DNA of 64,000 bases. It comes from Ficedula albicollis. Taxonomy: Eukaryota > Chordata > Aves > Passeriformes > Muscicapidae. Below are positions 40,871 to 55,700 of the stretch, in pieces (position 1 is the first letter of the stretch; each line of letters opens with the position of its first letter). A program made the position numbers and the translations under genes. The stretch spans positions 76,620,059 through 76,684,058 of the forward strand of contig NC_021674.1 of assembly GCF_000247815.1 (NCBI RefSeq). The letters run 5' to 3'. Below the pieces are notes generated by a model. It was not told where the DNA came from. It saw only the letters and a program-made list of their open reading frames with translations, and ran no database searches.

Positions 40871-41225
40871 TTTTTCTTTTTCTTTTTCTTTTTCTTTTTC
40901 TTTTTCTTTTTCTTTTTCTTTTTCTTTTTCTTTTTCTTTTTCTTTTTCTTTTTCTTTTTCTTTTTCTTTTTCTTTTTCTTTTTCTTTTTCTTTTTCTTTT
41001 TCTTTTTCTTTTTCTTTTTCTTTTTCTTTTTCTTTTTCTTTTTCTTTTTCTTTTTCTTTTTCTTTTTCTTTTTCTTTTTCTTTTTCTTTTTCTTTTTCTT
41101 TTTCTTTTTCTTTTTCTTTTTCTTTTTCTTTTTCTTTTTCTTTTTCTTTTTCTTTTTCTTTTTCTTTTTCTTTTTCTTTTTCTTTTTCTTTTTCTTTTTC
41201 TTTTTCTTTTCCTTTTTCTTTTCCT
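40871..41225. repeat. (TTTTTC)n microsatellite, about 57 units
   Basis: A hexanucleotide TTTTTC array is perfect from 40871 to about 41211 and then decays (CCTTTTTCTTTTCC). It is a pure polypyrimidine/polypurine tract with mirror symmetry. The 122-156 codon frames of Phe-Ser, Phe or Lys in it are repeat translations only. Confidence 0.98.
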
Positions 41226-43130
41226 TAAGTTTTTTCAGCAATTATAGAAGAAGAAATAGTTCTTCAAGGGAGAAGAGGAATTTTGTGATTAGAAGATGAT
41301 GTATGCCTTAAAGTATCAGAGTTGGGTGATATTGATTAAAAAAAAGGGGCCAAATCAAGGGAGAGCTTAAGAAAATATGACACACATAGCCTGTGGGTAA
41401 ACATACACATTTCCATTCATAGTGTTTAAGTACCATTTAATCATCCTTAGTTGCATTAGTATTAAATTATCTGAATAATATTTCATCCTACTTCTAAGAC
41501 TAACCAAGCATTTCAAGCATTTCAGTCTCTAGCCATGCATTAATGCACACAGACTTTCAGAAGAAATAAGTACTCTTCTTGTTGAGGTGCAAGACAATTT
41601 ACAGGTAAAATGCAAGCACACAAACACATATTTCCCTTGCTATGTGTTCTCAGTTCTTCTTGTAATTTTAAGAAGCCACTTTTTAGAGTGCCAATTAAGC
41701 TTCTCACAATACAGCAGCCTAGTGGTTTTGTAATGTCATCAGGATAGCTCTGCAGGGTGAAAAAGAGTTCTTCTAGTCTTGTAAGGGACCCATAACCCTC
41801 TCCAGAGCTAAAATAAGTACCACCACTGTTCAAAATTCTGAGGTTTAAAGGGACCACGTACTTAATTACTGCATTTTCAAATCAGTACTATCATTAATAG
41901 TGTGACTTTTTTTGTTTGGTGGAACATCAGGATGAAAATGTAAGAGTATCAAATAATGAACCACACTTGCACTTCCAACTTTTTACTTTCTTTTATTTTA
42001 GGAATAAACAAATCATTAATACATTTCACATTGAAACATGTAATATCATACAAAAGTGACTACATTTTCATTTTGAGCACTAGGTACATGATTAATCTAT
42101 AGGTGAGTGAATGGTAACAAACATAAATTTTATATATTTTTTTTAATTTAAGGATTGTTAATAAGCAAAGATATTTATCTTATTTCCAAGTAAACAAGTT
42201 TAAATACTTCCATATATTAAATATAAATATTGGCTGAAGATAAGCCAAAGGCATGCAGTTTCTTAAATGACCAAAAGCTATTGCTTGAGCTGATAATGGT
42301 AGTGCAACTGTGATGACAGAAGATTACAAAACAGTGTATATTCTGCCTAATTAGGCTGCACTGTTAAAGATGCTGGCCTTGAAGCAATATCAAAGGAATG
42401 GGAGGAAATATGTGGAATTAGACAATGGAATGAGAACTTCCAGTAATGGAAGCACTATGAATCACAGATTTTCCTCATAAAGAAAAGAAAAAAAAAGATG
42501 TATTTGTGTTAAAGTATTTCTGTCTTCCATTCCAGTTAGTTTGAGCTCATAAGCTAGAATGGGAAATGTTTTACCATTTTTATTACAGTGTTGTTCTATA
42601 AAACAACATTTTCTTCCATCTGTATGTCTGTGTGGATATAATTGAGATGCATAAAACATTAGGAGCATATTACAAGCATAGAATCTGTATTGTTCTTTCA
42701 GTCATTTTCTATTGCACTTGGAGATGTATTCTACTTACAAAAGTGTTTTCCTATATTTGGGATCTTGTTTTGGAACATTGATATAATTTGGAATAGCAAA
42801 GAAAGATCGTGGAGACCAGAAATTATTAATGAGTGCGTCAGTTCACAAAAAAAAAAAACTGTTTGTACGGTATAACTAAGTCTTAGTGCCTGAAAAGTTG
42901 CCAAGTGAGTGCAGTAATTTCCATAATTATGCAGTTAAAACTGTCTTCATCATGAAGGCATCTGATTAATTTGCAGATCACAATGTTTTCTAGGGTGAGA
43001 GAGGATGAACTTCATGCAGCTCGTTAGTAGTTTCCTCAAGACTGTAGATAAACTTATCTGTTTTACACAAGGAGAAGAGGAACCCTAACAAAGCTGGCAA
43101 ATTATCAAACACTGCAGCTTTCAGTATCAC
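41226..43130. other. Intergenic sequence, no gene seen
   Basis: AT-rich sequence between the TTTTTC array and the 43.1-kb LTR. Frames of up to 105 codons have no recognisable similarity. Confidence 0.65.
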
Positions 43131-44942
<1,812 letters not shown>

Positions 44943-47900
44943 TTAGATTATTAACAGTGCTTTTTTAATAATAAATATAAGAATTTATTACTGAAGCACC
45001 TAATTGGATAAAAGTGCTTCTCAAAATAGGTGAAAAGAGATACTGCCTATCCTGAGGGCTCTCAAGCATGATTTAATGTGCTGTTAGAAATGAGATGTAG
45101 TTATGGGCATTGATGGCTTTATCCTGTATAACTGTCATTTGTATATTGATATTTTCAAAAATGGAATAAGACATCAGTTTTAGTTGGCTAAATTCTTGTA
45201 GGATCTGCAAAGTAAGTTAGTCTGAATTAGAACCTTAGTGGCATTTCAGGTCAGCTCAGAAGAAAATATATGTAGGATGTTGGAAAATACAGACAATTAC
45301 ATAGATGAGTGTGGAAGCTGGTAGCAAAATACCAAGTGGGAGTACAGATTTTGCCTTTTTGTTGCGGTTGTTCTTCTAAAACAAATATAGTAGCCAGGTG
45401 TATAGCTGTTTATGGTTTACTCTCAGGAAACAATACTATCAAGAGATGACATGCCAGTTGGTGCTCACTTGGAAATGTTCAGACTTCTTGATTTTTCTGT
45501 GGAGTGTCTTTCTTTGGGGAAGCATACGGACTGTTCACTTTTAAGACTTATTGTAGGATTCATTTACTGCCTACTTCTTTAGGATCAGCTTATGTGAGCC
45601 AAGAGGTTAATTGAAATAAAGTTCACAACATAGATGATGAATTGAAAGTAATTTTGTAGTTACTGATTTTCTATTGTAAAGATAATTAGCCCTGCTTAAT
45701 GATACAGTGTTATGCTGCAGGCAATATAGATGTTGATTGGCAACTCAGCTGTGGGACTGAATTCCTTCTAGGAAGTCACTGGAGATAAAACAAGCATTTT
45801 TTATGGAATAAATATATCCCTTGATTAAAAACAATTCAGTCCATTTCATAATTTTGCAATTTTCCTACAAATAAGTAGCAGATCGTGAGAAATTACACTT
45901 TCTGTTTTGCTAAGTTAGAAACCATTATAAAAGGCTTTTCATCCACAGGAGTCAGCAGAGGGTCAGGTATGCAATGAAAAGCTAACACAGCTGCAAAAGT
46001 GTTCAAATAAGTTTTGAGCTGTAGGCATATTTCAGCCTCTACTCTTGGTACAAGGACATTGCTTTACATGAACTTGTAGTATGAAATCTGCACAGGTGAT
46101 TAATTCTACTACCTTGAAGGTGTATTAGGGAGTAGAAAGCTTTTTAATGGACATGACTGGCCATCATAATATTTATATGGATATTTTCTTTTATGCTTCA
46201 GGGGTGTTTTAGTACACACTTTCAAAAAAAACCACCTGTAAAGCAGGTTTAACTCATTTAACTAGCACAAAAATCACTGAATCAAAGATAATAATTTATA
46301 ACCTATCTTGCACTATGGTATCATGTGAAGCAAAAGCAATGCAGCACAAAGAGGAAGATGAAAGGAATGGTTTAAAGTTAGCACTGATGCATATCAGTTG
46401 CTGCCTTCTGAAAGTTAACCTTGAGATTTTGATGGCCTTCTAGAATTCTGTTGTGTTAATTTGTGACTAAAAGCAGCAAATGCTTTGAAACAACTGTTTG
46501 CCTCAGCCTCCCGTGAAAAATGGATGAGGAGAAGAAAGGCAAATAGTAATTCACCATATTTGCTTTTCTTAGTGGGGTTGAAAGTGACCTAGTCTCCAGT
46601 TGATACTGAAAAGAAAAGAAAATAGCAAAATATGTAAAAAAATTATATATGAAACATGTTATATTGTGTACATAGTGATTGATTCTTTGTATACCTTTTA
46701 GAATCACGGGTCAGTACACATTCTGACCATCTTCTCTTATGAGTGGTTAACAATGTGCTGGGAACTAAGTTACATAATATTGCATTAGAAAACAGCACAA
46801 AGAAAAAGCCCTTCTATTTCTTTATTTATAATTCATTGTAAATATTAGAAAAGCCTGATGGACTGTGAGCATTAGAATTTTACAGAGCAGGAATGATCTT
46901 TATGTTCTGTACATGCAAACTATGTAGAATTAGTCAGGTTTAATCCTTGATTATAGCCGGTGCATACCACTGAAATTAAAATAAATATGTTATATAAACA
47001 CGTATTTTCTGTCAGTATTTTCCTTCATTGCTCCTTTTTTTAGTCTGACGCAGAACATATTTATTTCATGTCCTGAGCCATTAAGTTTTTGGAAAGTGGT
47101 TTAGATATTTTCTGTACTAGCTTAATTTACCTCCACCACATCTGTGAAAAAAACATCACCAAAAGATTTAAAAAATTAATTATTAGCACTCAACCTGGTG
47201 ATGTTACCTGAACAAAGACACTCAGTGCCATCTAAGATCCATTAAATCATCATAAAACTCCCATACATTTGGAGCTGGAAGTTTCAACACAACTACAGAC
47301 TTCTTCAGGAGATGACTAAATTCAAACTTTGAACCTTCAGTGACCTCACTGGGCAGTGGATCCATAATTACTCATTTACTTGTTACTTTTTTTTTTCCTT
47401 CCCTAAGGAAATGTTTTTAAGATTTTGGTCCATCACAACAGATTCTCACTGCCTCCTGGTAAAACATCCGTGTCTTAGAATTAAACATACTGAACAAGAA
47501 GATATCACGAGGCTGAGTATGTTTACACAGCTGAGTTACACTTGCATTGCCTCCCTAATGATTTCTACATTCTACATGGACTGCAAGGCTTCAGTCCCCC
47601 CTTTCAAGGGTGATGTAGACACTTCTGCATTCTTGAAATCCAGGTTGCACTTTCTGGATAAGGTTAACTATACAGTGTGTCATGTTTCTTTCTGTATTCA
47701 GAGTTCACCACAGTTGAACACCTCAGCATCTCAGCTCCTGCCTGATGGTGTTGCACCTGTGACATTGAATAAAAGTTCATATGTCAATAGGTCAATACAA
47801 AATTCTTGTTCTGAGTCTAAATTTATAGGTAAACATAAGCATAATTTTCATAGCTGTTTTTATAAATGTATGTGTCCTGTTATAGTTCTTGGTAAATTCT

Positions 47901-50900
47901 TTTGATGTTTAATTGTTAAAAATTTGTACTCTTGTTCATTAGCTGTTATAGTGCCTTATATCCTAGTCTGCTGCTTTGAAAATCCCGATACTTTTGAAAT
48001 TTATATTCTTATGGTAATAGAGAGACTACGTCACTCTTTGTTCATTTGTTTGATAAATAAAATTTAATTTATACCTCTAGAATCAATGCCTCACATGGCT
48101 TTGATCATTCTTGTGAATCATTCCTAAATCTTCTCTGCTTATGTCTAGTGTGAGCTCTAGGCATAAAAACTAGATACATTATGTTAACCGACAACAATTT
48201 TTTCCAGTGGCATTTTTTCACAGGGAAAATAAATCTTTTTGGGATATATTTATGGGTACATTTGATCACTGGAGTAATAAATAGCAGTAAAAATTGTTAC
48301 CTTGTCCTTGGATACGTTTTCTGCATGAGGACAGAATATACTATAATTGTGTCACTCTTAAAGGCTAGTTGTAAAAGATTTCCTGTAACAGATTGCCCAG
48401 CCTTCCTAAGCAGCCTTTTCTTGTACTTCACTGTTCTCACTTTTCAAGATATTCTCATGATTTCTAATTTAAATCCCCTTTTCTGGAATTTTACTTTATT
48501 GCTTTTTATTTTGTCTTCAGACTATACAAATATGGATGAATTTTCTTCTTTAAGACCTCCTCTTACATCCTTAAAAGATTACTGCGTATGTTGTAGATCA
48601 AGATATGTACACCAACTATCATTTCTATTTGCTTCTTTTGGACTGTCTCAAATTATTCCATATCCTTCCTAAGCTGTATTCCTTCATAATAATAACAACA
48701 AAATGAAAGAAAACAAAACAAAAGAAAACAAACAAACAAAAAGAAACAACCAAAAAACAGGGCCAGCAGATGCTTGAAAAGTACTGACATGACAAGAAGA
48801 CATATCCTGAACATTTTTAATGTATCACTCTTGCATTTTAACTTCTGTTCAAAGGCTGTGATCCAGTGTAATATTAATTTTCTGCAGTATTGGTGGCTAT
48901 CCAGTCTAGACTTGCATTCTTCCTTAAGAAACTGTAAAAGTTGCTTTTGTTTTTTGTTATCTGACATGAAACCATATTGATGCCACTTTGATGGTGATCA
49001 GACTGGAAAATATTTGGTTCTCCTGCAGGCTAATAGTAGTGAAAGTTTCTTTTGGGTCCTTGTGTGTTTACTTTAAAGCTGAAAACTACAGGTTCAAATA
49101 TATATTGTTTCTAGAGCACTCAATTTTCATCCTTCCATGTGAAAGGCAAAAATGAGTATCACTCTTGTTCTGCATCAGGACTAGGTTTTTACATAAGTTC
49201 TCTGTATAATGCCGAGGGCTATGAGATCCTTAGAAATATATTTCATACTTTAATAAGGAAAGAGAAATATTTCTCTCATTTGCCATCAGCAGGGTTGTAT
49301 TTTTCTGTTCTACTTATTGCTCTGAATTTGATAATCTTCATTCAGTACGTAGTCTCACAAAGAACTTGTTCTTTTTCTTGGAGGACTAGTATGTGGTGCA
49401 TACAACCACATAGAGCAATATTCAAAAGTACCGAGAAAGAATTGTAAGAAAAGTACAATAAATTAAATTTTCAGTCCCTGAGAAGTTAGGAGAAAATATA
49501 TAAAATTAGACTGTTCCAGTAATCTGTTTTCCATGCTGAGAAATGCCGTGTCCCAAAGTAGGGAAGTTCAACTCTTCTGGTTTTTTGTATGATTTTATTA
49601 CAGTTTATTTTACCCAGCAGGACAATAAATCACTTTTACAGTACAGCAAATCTACTTCATATAACTTTTAAATACCAGAGGAGATGTATCATGTTGCTCT
49701 TTTCTGTTATGATAATAAATGAATGCACAGTAAATTAATGTTTTGCTGTTCTTATTTTTAAAATATTATGTGAATTAGAAGTAGTTTCATACAACATCCT
49801 TAGCACAGTAGAATACACAAAACTTTTGCATAAATAACTAAGAAAGAGAGGTGCTTTTATGTGTTTTTATTGCTTTTGTTTGTTGCTTCCTATCCCTAAT
49901 AGTCAATAAATAGGTTTTTCTTATAAATTACGAACATAAGACATACAGACCTCAAAGTAATTTAGGCTAAAGCTTTAAGGTGCATCTGCCCATTTTTCCT
50001 GAGGTTATTTACATAAAAAAGGGAGGGAGAGTTACATTGCTAAATAATGTTTTGTTAAACTAGGAAAAGATAATTAAAAAAAAATCTACGTTGCTCCTAT
50101 ACTTAAAATGGGAGTTTGCAAATAAATCATGCCTTGTACTGCTTTGCAGAAAAGTACTTTTCTTTCAGTTGCTACTGGTAAAATGGCTTTTATCTGTAAC
50201 ACCATGCTCTTGACAGTCCACTTTCAAACTGTTGGATAAATTCTAATGTGACTTGACAAGGACAGCTTCCTGCCAGCATTAATAGTGACAATGGTTTTTT
50301 TGTCTTATGTTGCAGATTGTTTATGTTTTGAATATATGCATTCTTGAATATTTTTGCCTATCTCTGCTGCTTTTCATTGAATTCCAGTTGGTGTTCTCAA
50401 ATGGTCGTAATCACACACAGCACAACAAACCTCTATGGTTTAACAGCAACTCCTAAAATTAAGAAAAATATATACAGTACAATGCAGTTACAAATAAATA
50501 AATAAACTAGGCATCATTATTTGTGAATCTGTCACATCTGTTTTTTTGATTGGCACCTAGGCAGAATTTCAGAAACTATTCGTTGTGCCTAGGTTTCTTT
50601 AATCTTCAGAAAAGATGAGTTGGATCCTGAAAGGTGAGAGAAAAACTTAGGCAACTGCAAAAACGGGTGGATATGGATGGCAATTTGCAAAGGCTCAACA
50701 CAAGCACACTGGAGCAGAGAACTTGGAGGAGGGTAAAGAAGTGGGTTATGTGAATTGTCAGCCAAGACACCGCTGTTCTGGGGCTGAAGGATGGTGTTTT
50801 TTGGGTAAATGTGCTTCAAGTCTGGGATAGACTGCAGCTTTGTGATCCTACTGCTTAGATGTTGCCACACAAAAGAGCTTCTTGAAAGCATGAGACACAC

Positions 50901-52594
50901 ACAGCCCACTAAAAAATTCAAACAAAAATGGAAGTAATTACTTTAGGAGGATCAGTGGTTGAGAAGCAGAAAGAAAATAATGAGGACTAAAATGAATGGG
51001 AAACTTAACAATGTATTCAGGGATGACAGTCTATTAGTTAGGATTCCTGATGCAAGATAATACAGAAAAAGAAAAACAATATTATAGCAGGAAAAGAGGA
51101 AAATGAGAACTGAAATTTTCTCTCTTAATTATCTTCAGAGAAACACGTCTTTAATTAATAAATAGTTATAAGCCTTCCAATTTTTTTTGTATTGATTTTT
51201 TTACAACAGGCTCTCCTGATGAATAGCAACATAACCCATTACAAATTTCTCCAAATATATGCAAACCCATGATATGGCAGAAAACTGGATAATAAAGAGA
51301 CTAATTAAATGATTATAGTGGTATAATAATAAAGGGAATAAATAGATCACATAAGCGAGGAATATGCATATTTTCTCCATATGGTATTTAGATTTCTCTA
51401 ACATGGTATTTTCTCTGACAGCTTGAAAGGTGGAAAGTACAGTATCACATTGTCTCTAATTTTCTGCAAGACAAATCTGAATACCTCTTTTGAAATTGTA
51501 ACTGTAATTTGCTAAGAAAACTATCATCCAAATCCGCAATTACTGTTATTTCATACAGTATTTCATAAGACTTCAGTAAAATCAAATACTTTAAGAAAGC
51601 CATAGTCTCCTGAGAAGCTTCAAAACCCAACAGCAGAAAATCTATTTAATAGCAGTGTTCATAATGATTTTATAAGTCATTGATTTAAGGAAGACCTTAC
51701 AGTTTCCTTTAGTCTCACATTGATTGTGATATAAAGTAGACCCAAATAAGGTATTCTATAACTTGTTTGTTTTTTTTTTCTTTTGGAATCAATGATTATG
51801 GTGTAACAAGTTGATTCTACCTGTTTTGCATAGGATGCTATGCTGTTTATTACTAAAACTACAATCCTCCAGTGTTTCATTAACTTGGGGACAGCATTTG
51901 TGCTACTTGGTTCCCTTTTTTTTGTTACAGTGAAAAATTGAATGCCAGGTTTTGCCCTGTTATTAGTACTGCAGCTGTGCTACTGTTTAGTGCACATTAT
52001 GTTTTGTACTAATTTAGTAGAAAACATGTTCAGAAGAAAATGCTTGTATTGCTGCCAAGTTTTGCAATTATTTTAACTGCTGGGGAAAATTATATTTTGC
52101 ACATCTGAGTTGTGAATTTTGTAAACAACACGTATGATCCATCTGGAGGAGCAGCAAACTGGTGACATCCATCCTCTCTAGAGTTTCAGAAGAGTTTGAG
52201 GAGATGTCATCTTCTCAAGGATCAGGCCTGTGAAATAATTTTATATTCTTCACTCATTTTGGCACTAGGATGGACAAAAAGTCTTTTTCAGCAATATTGT
52301 CTTTTTTCCAGTTACCTGTTAAGTACCCGAATTGACCAAACCTATGCTGAGTTCCCTAGAACATCCAGCTTGCTTCCAGTAGTCAGCTGTGTACTAGAGA
52401 TTGTCTTCACAAACTTTTCACAATGGATTTGTCAATTTGACTTTTGAATTGTTTTCTACCTTTTCTTTTATACCATTGACTTATGTAAGTTTGTGTATTA
52501 GTGTGGTTCTAAATTTAAACTGCATGTTGCATATGTTAGATGAAAATGCTTTAATTTTTACTTAAAGAACCTCCAGCTTGCTGTTTGACAATTT
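44943..52594. other. Intergenic sequence with two unexplained 160-codon frames
   Basis: Mostly AT-rich desert. Plus-strand frames at 47411-47905 (164 codons) and 48181-48672 (163 codons) are longer than their neighbours but show no domain, signal peptide or Kozak-supported start that I can recognise. The second overlaps an ancient CR1 remnant. A 110-codon minus-strand frame at 50589-50921 is also unrecognised. Confidence 0.5.
48365..48560 (-). mobile_element. Ancient CR1-like fragment, minus strand
   Basis: Weak but ordered similarity to the antisense CR1 3' region: GATTGCCCAGCCTTCC, TTGTACTTCACTGTTCTCAC, ATTTCTAATTTAAATCCCC, then TTGCTTTTTATTTTGTCTTC. It is heavily diverged. The 163-codon plus-strand frame at 48181-48672 overlaps it, which argues against that frame being a gene. 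Confidence 0.5.
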
Positions 52595-52790
52595 TCAGAT
52601 TTTTTTTGATCTTGCACTGTGAGAAAACGGAAAGTAGGTATTTCAGTTTTATACGATTCATGATTTTGTAATAATTTATCATGTCTCCCACCAGGAATCT
52701 CCCCTCCAGCAGGAGAGTTGTTATCAATTTAATTCTTCTTGTAAAGAAGCTCATTTGTTTCTCTGTTCCTCCATGCTGCCTATGTTATTT
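52595..52790 (-). mobile_element. Ancient CR1-like fragment, minus strand
   Basis: Blocks such as GATCTTGCACTGTGAGAAAA, GATTCATGATTTTGTAATAA, TTATCATGTCTCCCACC and GAAGCTCATTTGTTTCTCTG occur in the order seen in antisense old CR1 elements. The assignment is by recall and is uncertain. The fragment has no coding capacity. Confidence 0.45.
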
Positions 52791-55700
52791 TAATGTTTTT
52801 GTTATAACTTTGCTGAGATGCGGAGGTCAGGACACACACAGTATTTATCATAGGTCCTAATTCTGAGTTTGCATCATGATATGATGCTGGTTTTCTGTTT
52901 TGTTCTTTATTTCTTTCTAACATGCTCTTTGGCTTGCTGATCTCTCTTAAATGATAAGTTAGATTTTTTTTTTGTAAGACTGTAAGACTGTCTCTGTGGC
53001 CCATTTCCTTAGCAATATGTAGCTAGTAGGTTTTGGTATTTTGCATTTTTTTCCCCATTACTTTTTCAGTTTGTTTTGTTTTGTTATGAATGTATTACAT
53101 AGACTTTTGTCTGATACATTATTTCCCAGTCAGCTATTATCAGAGGCAATTCTTTTCATCAGCTTTTCTTTTAATAACCTATCCTCTTTTAATAATCTAT
53201 CCACTTACTCTTTAAAGACTGTGTTCATATCTTGATATTCTTTTATGACCAGCTTCTAAATGAGTGCATTTTAACAGTCTATACCAATCACATCTTCCTC
53301 TTTTAACCAATTGTTTAAGATACTTTTAAAATAAATTTAATTGTTATAATTCTTCTCCAAAAGTTTAAATATTATTATAGTGCGTTTCTTTACTTTTAAA
53401 TTTGTTAGGTGATATGAAATTTGAGTATATTGAGATTTTAAGGTGTCACCTTCTGTACCAAATCTTATGCCAAACTGAAGACAAATCTCTCTACTGGTGT
53501 GTTCCCTCATTAATCAAGTCAAGGAGTCATAAATAGGAGACATAAATGTCACCTCCAAAGGATATAACTGTTATGGAGTCTACATGTGCCAGCCAAATCT
53601 TTCATTAATATTGTCTCTGACTTCTTAGCAAATTATTCTCATTGTTACCATCATGAGTGTTTAGGCAAAATATTTTCCTTTATCTATGTTGTCACGGGTT
53701 TCAGTATGCTTGATTTCTGTGTTCCTTGGAGATATGGATAATATACACTTAACATGATTTAATGTACAGCTCCTTTCCTCTCCTGATTTAAACTGTATTC
53801 TGTTTCTCTATAAATGCTCTGTCATCCTATTCGTTATCTCCTTCCAGTAAATCTTTGAGATGCATGATTAATATTAATTTAAAATACTTGTTGTATAATA
53901 TCTTTAAACATCTATGTGATAAAATAAATTCATAACATATGTAGGCTTGTATCTGAATAAATTGACTTCTAAAATCTTTGAGAACTGGATTTGATCACTG
54001 CAGTCTAGACTTTTTCATTCATTGCACATTTTAACTGAGGAATGGTTTAGACTATATAAAACTGAGAGACAAAAATAATTTCAGTGGCTGGTTAAAATGG
54101 CTAAATTTAACACATCTACTGGTATTATCACATTGCACTGAAGTTAGTCCCTCAGAGTGAAAATTACTCAAGCAACCGTATAAGCTGATGATTGTTTTGA
54201 AATATTTCTTTGGAGGATTATCTCTTTGGCAGTATTAGTCCCCTGTGTCTTGTAAGTCCCTGTGGTACAGCTATCATCTATAACAGTAATAGTTGTCCTT
54301 TACAGAGCCTTTCACACCCTCAGAATGCTACAGTAATACTAATAATGTTTGATAAGTCCATCTGAGGTAGAGGTATGTATTATTAAACAGTTTTTCATTA
54401 TATGATTAGAAGATGTTCTGACAATGCAAAGCACTACCTAAAAATTGTATAAATTTTTTTCTTGTGCACTTGGAGATTGTTTCAGTTATTGTTTAGCATT
54501 TCAGCTATTAAATGAATAAGTGATTTATTGGTTCCTTTCAAAAGCAAAAGGAAGAAATATTTAACAGGCTTTCCCAAAAATTTAGGAATATGCTCGATTA
54601 AAAAAAAAAAGTTTTACTGAATCTATCCAAGAAAAAGGGACATCTTATTGGGTCAAACAGATTTTAATTTTTTTAAAAAGGCTCACTGAACTCTCTGTTA
54701 CTAGTGGTATTTGTTGATACATCTATGTATTTAAGTAAGAGCGGAATCCTTCTATCATGAAAAACTACAATTCTTCTGAAGACTGAGAAAAGCCAAGAAA
54801 TTCATTCTATCTATAGCTGAGGAAAGTAGTGCATATTAAAAAAAAAAAAAGAAAGTCAAAATTGAGTGATACAGAACAGATTAACATGGCTCTGAGTCAA
54901 AGACTGCCTGCTCATTCATGGACAGAAATGAGAGCAAATGACACTACTCACTATTCACCTGAAAGAACCTTCTGAAAGGCAGGTTGGCCAAAAAGAAATG
55001 AGAGAAGTGGAGATCTTGGAGAGAAGGGTTGTTGAACGGGAAGTGAACACAGACAGGTCTCAGAGGCTTGGAAGGGAAGAAGGCATGGAAAGCAAATGGA
55101 TAGATAGTGTTCAATACAATATTAAAAGCTACTGACATTTCCTAGGATAAGGACTGACTCTCTAAACTTCCAAACAGGCCTGGAAAAATTTGTTTTCAAA
55201 TCCCTTGTTGACCTCCCTCAACTAGGAGAGTCACGCTTTGTCCCTTTAGAAGATAACTTACTCTACTTTGTATTTTAATAATATGTGGGCATTAAAGATT
55301 CATAGGGCCTTTCCTGTGCTTGCTTTCAGAAGTTGCTGGCAACCCAGCCTATACATTTGATCTATACATAAAACAAAATCCTTCAGGGTGGAAGCTACAG
55401 CTTCTCTGTGTGATGATGTTTATTAATCTTTCCTTGCAGTAAGAGTACGCTGAAACATTAAGCATTTCTCTGTGTAAGTCATGATTGCTGTCCCTGGGTC
55501 AGGTAATGGAGTTTCTTGATAGCTGTAATGTTCTTAGGTGCCATACACTGTCACCAGGCAGATAAGTACCTAAAGCCTGGAATAAAATCAGCACTTCTAT
55601 CATCCAGATGAATTTATTAAAATAATGAGACTTTGACGGTGAGAAAGAGGATTGAGTTGAGAAAATGGTAAAATCAATACTTTTGTTTCTTGTCCATTAA

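Noticed and set aside
40771..41299. Frames of 122-156 codons of Lys, Phe or Phe-Ser repeats
   Set aside because: Direct translation of the TTTTTC microsatellite.
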